Source of the DNA: Amphibalanus amphitrite
Lineage: Eukaryota > Arthropoda > Thecostraca > Balanomorpha > Balanidae
DNA length: 64,000 nt
Direction of reading: 5' to 3'
Assembly (NCBI RefSeq): GCF_019059575.1
Contig: NW_024881713.1
Location: forward strand, 186,001 to 250,000
Shown: piece after piece, positions 57,901 to 64,000 of the stretch
How positions within the stretch are numbered: the first letter of the stretch is position 1
Layout of the letters: each line of letters opens with the position of its first letter
Notes under the pieces: generated by a model
What the model was told of the DNA's origin: nothing
The model's input: the letters and a program-made list of their open reading frames with translations, nothing else
Databases searched by the model: none
Made by a program: the position numbers and the translations under genes

Positions 57901-60712
57901 GTGACGTATGTTTAATATGGATAGTATGTACATACAAATTGAATGTCTCTTGGCAACTATAGGAAGCTGTGATTTTGAAATGAATGCAGAGGCAGTTGTC
58001 TTTCCAATCAATACAGTACGTTTTTCTTATACACACAAGCGTATCGTGGTTGCTGTTGGTGTGGCTGAGCGTCGATGGCATGGGCGGATCCAGGAAATTC
58101 AGAGGAAGGGCGAAGGTGGTTACATAAATGGCGTCTCTTACCTTTGTGTGGGTAAAGAAATCAGTGCGCTAGGTATCTCATGGGGATCTCACGAGGAATA
58201 GCATGACCCCGCGAGCCCATCCCTTGATCCGCCACTGCGGAACGAAGCATCAATGGGGTGTATAGAGAGCATCAAAGGAGCATCAATGTGGTGCATAGAG
58301 AGCATCAAATCAGCATCAATGGGGTATATAGAGAGCGTCAATGGGGTATGTAGAGAGCATCAAAGGAGCATCAATGGGTATATAGAGAGCATCAAAGGAG
58401 CATCAATGGGGTTTATAGCAAGCATCAAAGGAGCATCAATGGGGTATATAGATAGCATCAAAGGAGCATAGATCGGGTTTAGACGGAGCATCCGAACTAT
58501 GCTAGGGGGCATCAAAGGGGCATAGAGGAGATTCAGGGGGAATACACTAGGCATTTCGTAAGAATAATGGAGGCATAACCAGATAATCATTTTGATTCCA
58601 CTTAGCCATCCAACAGGCATATTAGGGTAATAATGTTGGGATATTGGGGGTATCTAAGGCCAAAAAGGTGCTACTTGAAGTATATTACGGGAATAATTGG
58701 GGTTTCGTTTTAGACCATTCTCCTAATATCACACCCCCGGAATCATTTTAGTTTTCAGTGCATGTCTTACCCTTTCCTCCAGCGTGAAGGCTTCGTCGGG
58801 GAAGTTGGCATTGGCCAGCTGGACGAGCCGTGTCATCATCTGGTACTTGGAGTTCTCCGGCTGGATGACCGTGTACGGCTCCAGGTAGGAGGACATCTCA
58901 GAGTTGACGTTCTGCCGAAACACACCACATTAGCACTGGGAGAGAGGACGGCTGGAGAGAACCGTGTACGGCTCCAACCTCAGCGGTGGGACGGCTACAG
59001 GACCGTGTACATACAGCTCCAGCCTCAGCAGTGGGAGGGGGACGGCTGGACGATCGTGTACGGCTTTGAGGACATTTCCGAGCTGACTTTCTGCCGCACC
59101 ACATGGGCAACCTCAGCGGTTGGAGATAGGGTAGCGATAAAGTCCATTTATATCGATCTATGTATTAATCAATTCTTTGATTATATGGTAGGTGAACTAA
59201 CAAAATTCAATGGTGCGACTGGAGACGAACATTGTCCTTTCATCAATTTATAGCATAATAATTATATGGCGATATGTTCATTTTCAAATAGACGTTATGT
59301 ATAAAAAGGAAATAGCACTGTCGTTTTGAGTTTATTCTACCTCAACGTCATTTAAAGTGGCATCCCCAGCGTGTGTCTACAGAAAGCTAAAGTCACATAG
59401 ATATGACGATACAATCACTATCTAAGTACACAGATATTATCAGCATTGCGTGCCTTTGCTTTACGTACGTCAATAGATAAAAATACTAACTATTCAAAGT
59501 ATGTCACTTTCCATTTGAAGGATTAGGACTAGTGTGCTCCTGTGAACTGTGTAATCATGAGCGAGAATCCCATGACAAATAGGAACATGCAGTTGCACAA
59601 GTAAAGTGAATCAGATCATAATCAGTGCTGATGCACTCGATAAGCTGACCAAATACGTCGCAAAGGTATGCGCTATGACATACGAGTGGCAGGTGGGAGC
59701 CGCGGGAGCCAGCCCGTATCAGGTGTCTACCTCGCACGATGGGTTTTAACTGGGGTCGCCGCTGGACCGGTCGGGTCGGATCTCTCCGGATGGGTCCGGA
59801 GTCCGGACCTCACCTGGTCGATAATGCCGTCGTATCGGAAGCGGCGCATCAGGCTGGCGGTGATCCGCTGTGGCGACATGTTCTGTGCCTGTGAACTGTG
59901 CTCCAACTTCTCGATAAGGCCGATCAGCTGGTCAATCGACATACCCTGCGGCACAAAACGAAAACGTACACAGGTTTATGAATACGGTGTATAACCTCAA
60001 AAACCTTTTGCCATATCCTGTCTGAAAACTCCGTTTTTTTCCAATATAAAGCGCTTTTCTAATGAGAAATGTTTTAGCTTTTGTATACAAATCGCCGCTT
60101 ATCTAGTTACGGTGTGTAGTATGACACCTGTGTGCTTCCTTACTGAGTCACTGAGTGATTTCAGATATCTACAAAGCATTCGATACCTACCGAACAAAAA
60201 ATTGATCAGAGTTGCTTTATCAAGTCAACAACCATTCAGCATTACATATGTACTGATTACAGCCATACATTCAGTTTTTTTTTTAACTTTTTCTGCGATA
60301 CGATGCGATCATTTCAAAGAATAAGACTTAAGTCTGTCCCAGCATGCTCATTGCTCACGTCTCCAGTGACCGACATTCTGCCGCCTGTTTACCTGTCTCC
60401 AGTGACCGACACTCGTCCGGCTGCCGCCTGTTTACCTGTCTGTCTCCAGTGACCGACATTCGCTCCTGCCGCCTGTTTACCTGTCTCCAGTGACCGACAC
60501 TCGTCTGACTGCTGCCTGTTTACCTGTCTGTCTCCAGTGACCGACATTCGCTCCTGTCGCCTGTTTACCTGTCTCCAGTGACCGACATTCGTCCGACTGC
60601 CGCCTGTTTACCTGTCTGTTGGCCCTGTTGAACAGCTCGTAGTTTTCATCCTTGTAGCACTGGTAGATGTTGTCTGGGATGAGTGCCGAAACCACACCAG
60701 CCAGCAGAAGCA
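36860..60712 (-). CDS. Secreted, probably GPI-anchored protein of unknown family; 18 visible exons
   Basis: Exons (5' to 3'): 60612-60712, 59814-59945, 58771-58911, 55739-55911, 54134-54234, 53524-53658, 52582-52758, 52100-52281, 45425-45554, 44304-44460, 43767-43906, 42958-43043, 41117-41231, 39979-40143, 39117-39280, 38624-38717, 37348-37485, 36860-36996. All junctions are AG/GT and every phase agrees, giving about 822 residues. The N terminus has a hydrophobic core (LLLAGVVSA). The C terminus has small residues (NSASGA), a short hydrophobic run and a stop, as in GPI-anchored proteins. Sequons NET, NCT, NKS and NYT fit an extracellular protein. A DxSxS-like motif in exon 10 (FDPSVSG) with a later hydrophobic strand in exon 13 (QVLLLMRFGSG) hints at a VWA-like fold. 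The order is not that of calcium-channel alpha2/delta subunits. The start-codon exon lies upstream, unseen. Only the acceptor of exon 10 needed a choice between sites. Confidence 0.85.
37205..37347 (-). repeat. Intronic repeat of the exon 17 donor junction
   Basis: Units of about 28-36 bp repeat CTCCGTCTGCACAGGTTTGT beyond the real donor. Two extra copies (around 37248 and 37284) keep CAG/GT intact; two others are mutated. Confidence 0.8.
37348..37485 (-). CDS. Visible exon 17
   Basis: The phase runs from 1 to 1. It encodes SSQSSQVEFELGTPCSEDQM and NDDCPPLYFSIQQNPEKTSA. The donor ACAG/GTTTGT is repeated in degenerate form downstream. Confidence 0.86.
37726..38510. mobile_element. CCCTCGCCGG-family TTAA element, right end missing (copy H)
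   Basis: TTAA at 37722-37725 is followed by CCCTCGCCGGCACAGG and a G-run / GGTACGACC / C-run subterminal motif. AGGTCA arrays lie at 37885-37920, 38040-38068 and 38246-38290. It is in the intron between exons 17 and 16. No matching right end was found. Confidence 0.6.
38624..38717 (-). CDS. Visible exon 16
   Basis: The phase runs from 0 to 1, acceptor CGCTTCAG and donor ACCG/GTCAGT. It encodes FESVYGPLQVCLSRTDPQAP and a Cys-containing acidic end. Confidence 0.85.
38740..38875 (-). repeat. Intronic repeat of about 50-55 bp near exon 16 acceptor
   Basis: There are three copies of a unit with GGCGCTCAGACCAACGAAAA about 20 bp from the acceptor. It does not copy the splice site itself. Confidence 0.7.
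39117..39280 (-). CDS. Visible exon 15
   Basis: The phase runs from 1 to 0. It encodes SRFVYPACHTDDPMFTNVNE and VEPNKVTYLRVGPQQFFSSN. The sequence across its acceptor recurs twice in the upstream intron. Confidence 0.87.
39281..39445 (-). repeat. Intronic copies of the exon 15 acceptor junction
   Basis: The minus-strand motif ACAG/CGCCGTC-x-CGGTTCGTGTA, spanning the true acceptor, recurs at 39332-39333 and 39424-39425 with the AG intact. Confidence 0.78.
39979..40143 (-). CDS. Visible exon 14
   Basis: The phase runs from 1 to 1. It encodes DINIMTVSDSQGSFSNIQQA and RRQFLADNMFASESSQRATR, ending VITNMCH. Confidence 0.87.
41117..41231 (-). CDS. Visible exon 13
   Basis: The phase runs from 0 to 1. 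It encodes NTQVLLLMRFGSGFSNSDED and a helix ending CEVFP. Its acceptor lies beside a GAGCTCTGTGT-type repeat. Confidence 0.86.
41238..41545. repeat. CACAGAGCT minisatellite next to exon 13 acceptor
   Basis: Irregular 10-16 bp units of ACACAGAGCTCA supply a long pyrimidine-rich tract on the minus strand upstream of the acceptor. Confidence 0.8.
42958..43043 (-). CDS. Visible exon 12
   Basis: The phase runs from 1 to 0, acceptor TTTCAG and donor GAT/GTGAGT. It encodes PDGQYDLVATLYRLMTYYA and DMLDQEAND. The frame was too short to stand out on its own but fits its neighbours exactly. Confidence 0.85.
43767..43906 (-). CDS. Visible exon 11
   Basis: The phase runs from 2 to 1. It encodes ELALALDVGWNKSYMHLVSG and DKWNYTNKARLACDIQRVD, with NKS and NYT sequons. 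Confidence 0.87.
44304..44460 (-). CDS. Visible exon 10: possible VWA-like motif
   Basis: The phase runs from 1 to 2. I chose the acceptor GGCCAG at 44461-44462; a longer form starting near 44525 would also keep phase. It encodes ADVVAVFDPSVSGIG, where DPSVS fits a DxSxS metal-site pattern, and two cysteines just upstream. Confidence 0.75.
44755..44990. repeat. Degenerate TTGGTAT-rich stretch
   Basis: Loose repeats of TTGGTAT/ATACCAA on both strands lie in the intron between exons 10 and 9. No fixed period or ends could be defined. Confidence 0.5.
45425..45554 (-). CDS. Visible exon 9
   Basis: The phase runs from 0 to 1, acceptor GTTACAG. It encodes AVNFGFAYYSADLGRMPM and a helix with DEAMDTLMTNVIEQLNDFA. 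It is separated from exon 8 by a 6.5-kb intron filled with nested elements. Confidence 0.87.
46631..49795. mobile_element. Element with CAGGGGC(G/C)TCGCC ends nested in copy I
   Basis: Imperfect inverted ends CAGGGGCGTCGCC and GGCGAGGCCCCTG lie beside G-rich tracts. Comparison with copy B shows that this is where continuous family 2 sequence was split. No clear 8-bp duplication was seen. It carries a half-site core (47265-47410), a piece of the CCCTCGCCGG family (about 47690-48220) and a CACGTG block (48622-49474). Confidence 0.55.
48622..49474. repeat. CACGTG-rich block, related to 34979-35656
   Basis: It is in reverse orientation, with GAGCGAGCGAG at one side and CGCTCGCTCGCTCG at the other, a (GGGCC)n tract at 49377-49407 and GCACGTGCGCACGTGC twice. 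Confidence 0.6.
50303..51332. mobile_element. CCCTCGCCGG-family element, copy J, adjacent to copy I
   Basis: It starts CCCTCGCCGG directly after the TTAA at 50299-50302 and ends CCGGCGAGGG, followed by TTTTAAA. G-run / C-run palindromes lie at both ends. It contains the half-site core (50575-50760) and the GACTTATAATGG block near 50965. It is 1,030 bp, with no transposase. Confidence 0.75.
52100..52281 (-). CDS. Visible exon 8
   Basis: The phase runs from 1 to 0. It encodes YLLGSQIYRWSKQTGFRLSS and LTNFLNDDLVNQDTLKTQ. The donor CAG/GTCAGT is duplicated 19 bases downstream; only the first keeps the phase. Confidence 0.87.
52582..52758 (-). CDS. Visible exon 7
   Basis: The phase runs from 1 to 1, donor GACG/GTAGGC. 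It encodes GYWNCTYCPHEYNMPDSDAI, with an NCT sequon and a CxxC, then ALTNAEIYGGID. Confidence 0.87.
53271..53410. repeat. 20-bp minisatellite TACCCACGGGGAGCCGCCTG
   Basis: There are about six copies, some mutated, in the intron between exons 6 and 7. Open frames over it are repeat shadows. Confidence 0.85.
53524..53658 (-). CDS. Visible exon 6
   Basis: The phase runs from 1 to 1, acceptor TTTCCCTGCAG. It encodes LAAGLSEQDVSVEDTVGADT and QRRLQINNIWATTIA. Its acceptor is reiterated in the upstream intron. Confidence 0.86.
53661..53930 (-). repeat. 44-bp minisatellite reiterating the exon 6 acceptor
   Basis: On the minus strand each unit ends CCCTCCCTGTCCTGCAG/GTCTG. The true AG is at 53659-53660; extra AGs are at 53704, 53748, 53792, 53835 and 53872 (start of each CT on the plus strand). 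Pyrimidine tracts are preserved in at least three. Confidence 0.85.
54134..54234 (-). CDS. Visible exon 5
   Basis: The phase runs from 2 to 1. It encodes GNVVEEDASSCPLELGVIYS and PYGTVAAGSLIA. The acceptor CCCCAG/CAG allows a 3-base NAGNAG choice (54234 or 54231). It directly abuts a 34-bp minisatellite. Confidence 0.82.
54235..54690 (-). repeat. 34-bp minisatellite abutting the exon 5 acceptor
   Basis: About 13 full copies of GGGACAGGCCGACGTCAAAC plus CACGCTCCCTATTT. On the minus strand the unit contains CCTGTCCCAAATAG, and the junction copy reads CCTGTCCCCAG at the real acceptor. Long frames across it arise because 34 is not a multiple of three. Confidence 0.88.
55480..55738 (-). repeat. 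31-bp minisatellite reiterating the exon 4 donor
   Basis: On the minus strand GGAGGATTTGTGTAAG recurs exactly every 31 bp: true donor at 55734-55738, further GTAAG at 55703, 55672, 55641 and 55610, then decayed copies to about 55490. Confidence 0.9.
55739..55911 (-). CDS. Visible exon 4: eight-arginine stretch
   Basis: The exon runs from phase 0 to phase 2. It encodes CTMHWMLSHSVNETERED, then CARSF and eight consecutive Arg followed by AARRYNSRSSSSGSS. The basic run could be a proprotein-convertase site in a secreted protein. The donor TTTGT/GTAAGT is the seed of a 31-bp intronic repeat. Confidence 0.85.
57160..57485 (+). pseudogene. Element-encoded ORF fragment
   Basis: The frame from 57198 to the stop at 57483-57485 encodes an acidic N part (GDDDTSPDTRAGDEFDIVVE) and a segment with LFGVAYYVFNQKVSRASRST. 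The latter recalls, from general memory, short C-terminal segments of transposon-associated zinc-finger proteins. An apparently coding stretch in another frame just upstream (ALVLLRLLGEEG) implies a frameshift near 57215-57250. The match is weak and the function unknown. Confidence 0.4.
57748..57785. repeat. Perfect 15-bp hairpin
   Basis: GTTGTTTTGCGACTC and its exact complement flank the 8-base loop CTTCGTAA, inside the CACTG element. Confidence 0.85.
58250..58475. repeat. 33-bp minisatellite CATCAAAGGAGCATCAATGG
   Basis: About seven units with a period near 33 bp give an 11-residue repeat in one frame. It lies within the CACTG element and is not a gene. Confidence 0.85.
58771..58911 (-). 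CDS. Visible exon 3
   Basis: It has 47 codons, phase 0 to 0, acceptor TTTCGGCAG and donor AGG/GTAAGA. It encodes NSEMSSYLEPYTVIQPENS and a helix rich in Leu/Ala. Decayed copies of its first part lie in the intron at 58945-59100. Confidence 0.87.
58945..59100 (-). repeat. Decayed tandem copies of part of exon 3
   Basis: GGAGCCGTACACGGTTCTCT and similar strings repeat the exon segment coding for LEPYTVIQP. The copy at 59040-59098 also keeps an acceptor-like GGCAG and would read VSSEMSS. Confidence 0.7.
59814..59945 (-). CDS. Visible exon 2
   Basis: It has 44 codons, phase 0 to 0, acceptor GCCGCAG and donor CAG/GTGAGG. It encodes a likely helical segment (IDQLIGLIEKLEHSS) and RRFRYDGIIDQ. Confidence 0.87.
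60355..60611 (-). repeat. 43-45-bp minisatellite reiterating the exon 1 donor
   Basis: GAGACAG/GTAAACAGGCGGCAG recurs on the minus strand: true donor at 60606-60611, copies at 60563, 60518, 60475, 60430 and 60387, all with GTAAAC intact. Confidence 0.9.
60612..60712 (-). CDS. Visible exon 1: end of signal peptide and mature N terminus
   Basis: The acceptor is TGTTTTAG; the first two bases complete a codon begun in an unseen exon. It encodes LLLAGVVSA followed by IPDNIYQCYKDENYELF, a signal-peptide core with a likely cleavage after Ala. The donor CAG/GTAAAC (phase 0) is repeated five more times in the intron. Confidence 0.85.
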
Positions 60713-62243
60713 CTAAAACACAACAGAACAGATCGGTATGCGTGCAGGTCTCGCAGTCGGAGTCCAAGTCAGTCAAGCTGCTCCGTCAACTAGAATATCT
60801 GACATAGCTGCCCGTATGTACATACGTCGCTCGTACAAGAGCGTGCGACAGCTGGCCATGCCTCATCGTGTAATTGGCTCTGCATGTATGCTATTATATA
60901 ACTATTCTATTTTCGTAATTATATGAGAACGACGTTTTGGTGCATACTGCATAGCTAACGAGCTCGTGTGGTGCTTACAACTCATGCACAACGTCTTTCC
61001 ATTTAAAGTCATGCGAACTTTGTTTCAGTCAATAAACTCGCTGTCGCATGAACAAGCTATGACCCGGATTCTACATAATGAACGTTCCCTAGTGGGGAAA
61101 GAGGCAGCTTTCCGACATCGACGTCTTTTGTAACAAATCTTCAGTAATAAGCCACGTCACGTCTAAACATAAACAAAATGGTAGGTTAAAATTGGCCAGC
61201 CGGCACCCTACGATAGCAGAGGGAGAGGAGGGAGGAGGGGTGCCTTTAGTCGAGACAAACATGTGTAGTGGTAGCAACACGTTCGTCTTCACAAGTCCCG
61301 TCTAATGAGGTATTGCTTAAATGTAGCAGTTCACAGCCGAGCAACTCTTTCATCCGATAAATGCAACCGAAAACAGCTGACGCTAATACAGGACAGGGAA
61401 AGTTATGCCTGACCTTTCTAAAGCATTGGCTTATTTTAACCCTGCCGGCCGAGGGAGGGGTGGGTACCGCCACCCTTAGTTTTTTTTTTCGCGATAGCTT
61501 GAAACACGCCTGAGATAGAGAGCTACTGGTACACAGGTCCGCGGCTGTTTGCCCGGCCGTGGACTGGTGCCGGGTCTCTGCCCGGTAGGTGCATCGTGCT
61601 GCAGAGATAGGCGCGCACCTTCTCCTCCGCGTTGATTCAGTGGTCCGTGCGCCGGGCAGGTATCGCCGTCACTATCGACTACTATCGGTGAGTCACACAT
61701 GCCTCAGCGGCCCGATAGTGACCGCCGGAACCCTGCTCCGCCGCCGGCACACAAAGAGAGCGAGCTCCGAGATATGGCGCAACGCCTCGGCAGCGGGATC
61801 GCTCAATGGCCCATGCGCTGGGCGTTCTTTGTGCGAACAGGAGCATCCATTAGGCTTTACCGTGATCGAACACAAATCACGCGAGATTTCGCCGTTCAAT
61901 ATCTCCCACATTTACATTTTGTTCAACATTATCCTTTCACTACTATATTTGCATCAATGTTTATTTTCCTTGTTACCAAGAGCCTTCTCGCATCGCAGAG
62001 ACAATGCAAGAGCTTAAACATAGTTTTGCAATTGAAGGGAATATAACTATAGAAATAGGTGGCCTAGTAAATGCTTACATTGTGTACTAATTGGCCTTTT
62101 TCTGCTAAAATGCTTATTCAACGATTTTTGTTACCCCAAGACATCATCAGGCAGACATTGAAAAATCGATTAGCGAAGAAATAACTATCCCCAGACCTAT
62201 CAGTTTTCTATCATACTTACTACTAGGTCTACTTACTTACTAC

Positions 62244-62275
<32 letters not shown>

Positions 62276-62622
62276 AGGTCTGCTTACAACTTACATACTA
62301 GGTCCTTGGTAGAACCCCGTTGCGTTTCGTCTTTTATTGAGCAAGAGCCCGGCGAAAAAAAACGAGTGTGTAGTGTGTACGACGCTACGAAACGCACAGA
62401 CTGGACAAAAAATCCGATGACCTTAGTGAGAAACATCAACAATACAAAATTTATGTATCGGACCTTTGAAGGCGTACATACATGAAATCACGATTCCATG
62501 TGCTTGAGAAAGCGCTAGAGCAGCATTTCCGGCGCCAAAACACCGTCACCAGGTTTTCGCATTCCTCCCATTGCCAGTCTCCCAATGGTTAGATCACGTG
62601 AATCACCTGATCTCAGGTGACT
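60713..62622. other. Upstream flank of the minus-strand gene
   Basis: The first coding exon should lie here or beyond the window, but no ATG-containing exon with a convincing donor was found. A solo element end (TTAA then CCCTGCCGGCC, 61436-61450) and a (CTTA)n microsatellite (62216-62290) are present. Confidence 0.45.
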
Positions 62623-62626
62623 TTAA

Positions 62627-63640
62627 CCCGCACCGTGCTGGTGTGCTGAGTTTTCCATGTCGTACTGGGGGAGGGAAGCGTTTTCACGTCCCCACGTCTA
62701 ACTCAACTCCTGGGCCACGTAGCGACACGCGGTAAAAGGCATTTATTTGAAATAGCGTCAACAAATGAAGACAATACTTTAGTCATTTCTAAGGTCAGGT
62801 CAAAGGTCAGCTCACCAGAGGTCCTGAAAAGTCAAATTTTGCCTACTTAAGCAATTTCGGCAAATCGGCGCATAACTAGCGCTAGCCAATAAAGCTATAG
62901 CGCAGCGGAAAGGCGCATTCGATACCTCTTTTCTTTCTGGGAGGTGCCCTCAGATTTGTACCTACTAGTCAACGGTTTAGCCTCCAGAGGGCAAAAACCA
63001 AACGCCATTCTTACGAAAAAAGTTTTTTTTTTTCTGCAACAACTTTTGACTCAAAAGCGTCATAACATTAATCTTGTCATCATCGTGTTCCTCTTGTCGA
63101 GCCGCGTCGAATAATCTATAATTTGACATCGGAAATTCTTTTCAAAAAATTATCTCAGATCAAGGTCATGCAGACCTGACAGAAATAGGTCATGTTGCAT
63201 AAATGTCAGTCGATCTGTATCGTCGAGCTAAACACATCTGGGGTGTTTTCACCGCTCTAGCGCATCTCTATCAAAAGTTATAAGACAAAACTGCTGGTGA
63301 CCTTTCATGACCTGAGATGACCTCAGGGAAATAAGGAGAGGTCGCAGGTGCCATTTCCGGATCCTGTGTCATGTTTACTTATTGACTGGGTGTTTGAGAG
63401 TGTTTCGTTTGACTTTCGTCCAAAAAAGGCGTAGTTCAGTTTTCTCCCATTGACATACCTAAAATGAAACGTTCGTAAAATTTGTCTGACCTTAGGTCAC
63501 AGACATCCAAATTCCGAGTTATGCATTCTATATACACTGGTACATTTACCAGTCGTTGAAAGGTTCAAAGCGATCGTTCAGTCGGTATAGCTATGGCGAG
63601 CATTAAAACTTTTCCTGGCGTAAGGTCACCGCGCCCGCGC
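62627..63640. mobile_element. TTAA-type element, family 1-like, copy L (right end unclear)
   Basis: TTAA at 62623-62626 is followed by CCCGCACCGTGCTGG. The half-site core lies at 63083-63235 and the GACTTATAATGG-like block near 63445 is decayed. The right end runs into another G-rich end near 63640. Confidence 0.6.
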
Positions 63641-64000
63641 CCCGTAGGGGGGGGGGGGGGAGGAGGGACCGTAACGGCCCCATGTCCTTTTTGGTCGATG
63701 TCTCCAAAACGAGTGCAGATATCGTCATCAAACTTTAAGGACCCCTCCCGGCATCAATTTTACACATTGTGACAGATTTTTCCAGAGGCTATGATAGGTT
63801 GGCCGCTAATGACGTCAGAGTAACGTCATGTTCTGCCATTTTCGACCCCCCAAAAAAGTGTTCACGGTAAGAGCTGTCAGGCCTACAGCTTTGAAGCTAG
63901 AGGAAAATGTACAGACATAAAATGTGTAGAATTAACCCGCGCCCCGTTGGGCTCTGCCGAGCAACGCGCCCGGTTGGGGGGGGGGCCATTTTGGCCCCCC
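63640..64000. mobile_element. Further TTAA-type element ends at window edge
   Basis: A G-rich end lies at 63640-63665. At 63932-63935 TTAA precedes CCCGCGCCCCGTTGGGC, the start of an element that leaves the window. Confidence 0.55.

Larger units (their letters stand above)
56159..58760. mobile_element. 2.6-kb DNA element with CACTGAAAAC ends in intron 3
   Basis: Left CACTGAAAACCAAAATGA and right TCATTTTAGTTTTCAGTG are inverted repeats. Subterminal sequence is rich in repeated short motifs (TTGATACCCC, GATTCC). CACTG termini with subterminal repeats recall the CACTA/Chapaev group, but the target duplication is unclear (CA at most). Confidence 0.6.

Noticed and set aside
36860-60712. Calcium-channel alpha2/delta or CACHD1 homologue
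   Set aside because: GPI-like end and a possible VWA motif recall that family, but its characteristic VWA-N and Cache sequences and domain order are not visible.
61476-61700. First coding exon of the minus-strand gene
   Set aside because: The frame lacks a signal-peptide-like start and no donor in the right phase was found.

Overview
The window is animal nuclear DNA: large genes with GT-AG introns, a Penelope-like element, hAT-type elements, many MITEs, minisatellites and long non-coding stretches. Intron structure and transposon mix suit an invertebrate, plausibly an arthropod such as a crustacean, but nothing here proves the lineage. There is no sign of a prokaryotic or viral genome.

Two host genes can be supported. 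(1) Bases 3-4754 (+) are the 3' end of a mucin-like type I membrane protein: over 1,300 residues of Thr/Ser/Pro/Glu repeats, a short folded stem, one transmembrane helix and a cytoplasmic tail. It is open at the left edge. (2) Bases 36860-60712 (-) hold one gene that I rebuilt exon by exon: 18 visible exons whose splice phases all agree, coding for about 822 residues from a signal peptide to a probable GPI-anchor tail. I do not recognise the family. A possible VWA-like motif, several N-glycosylation sequons and an eight-arginine run are visible. The first coding exon was not found.

The rest is mostly mobile and repeated DNA. 5438-9025: two inverted pieces of a Penelope-like element (GIY-YIG endonuclease, reverse transcriptase fragment, hammerhead-ribozyme-like core), broken by a 233-bp TA-flanked MITE and a 1.2-kb TTAA-flanked element. 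9275-12262: more TTAA-type elements, a small hAT MITE and a CGATA-rich array. 12674-17806: a hAT-like element with a perfect 8-bp target duplication that hosts two TTAA/CTAG-type elements. 18160-22610: a 135-bp satellite, inverted in its middle and split by a 2.8-kb element built from GACGTC palindromes and tRNA-like pieces. 23124-24900: tandem Helitron-like units. 25161-31489: a 6.3-kb foldback whose arms are 278-bp satellites. 32081-34531: two further TTAA elements. 34583-35753: another Helitron-like unit with an insertion.

Two patterns look most worth following. First, the TTAA-type elements (at least ten copies or pieces, several families) share an internal palindromic core and dense AGGTCA/TGACCT nuclear-receptor-type half-sites, a GC hairpin, and family-specific subterminal palindromes that match at the two ends of a copy. 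No transposase is visible. Second, at least eight of the 17 introns of the minus-strand gene carry repeats grown from their own exon-intron junction, so real splice sites are followed or preceded by rows of intact copies.
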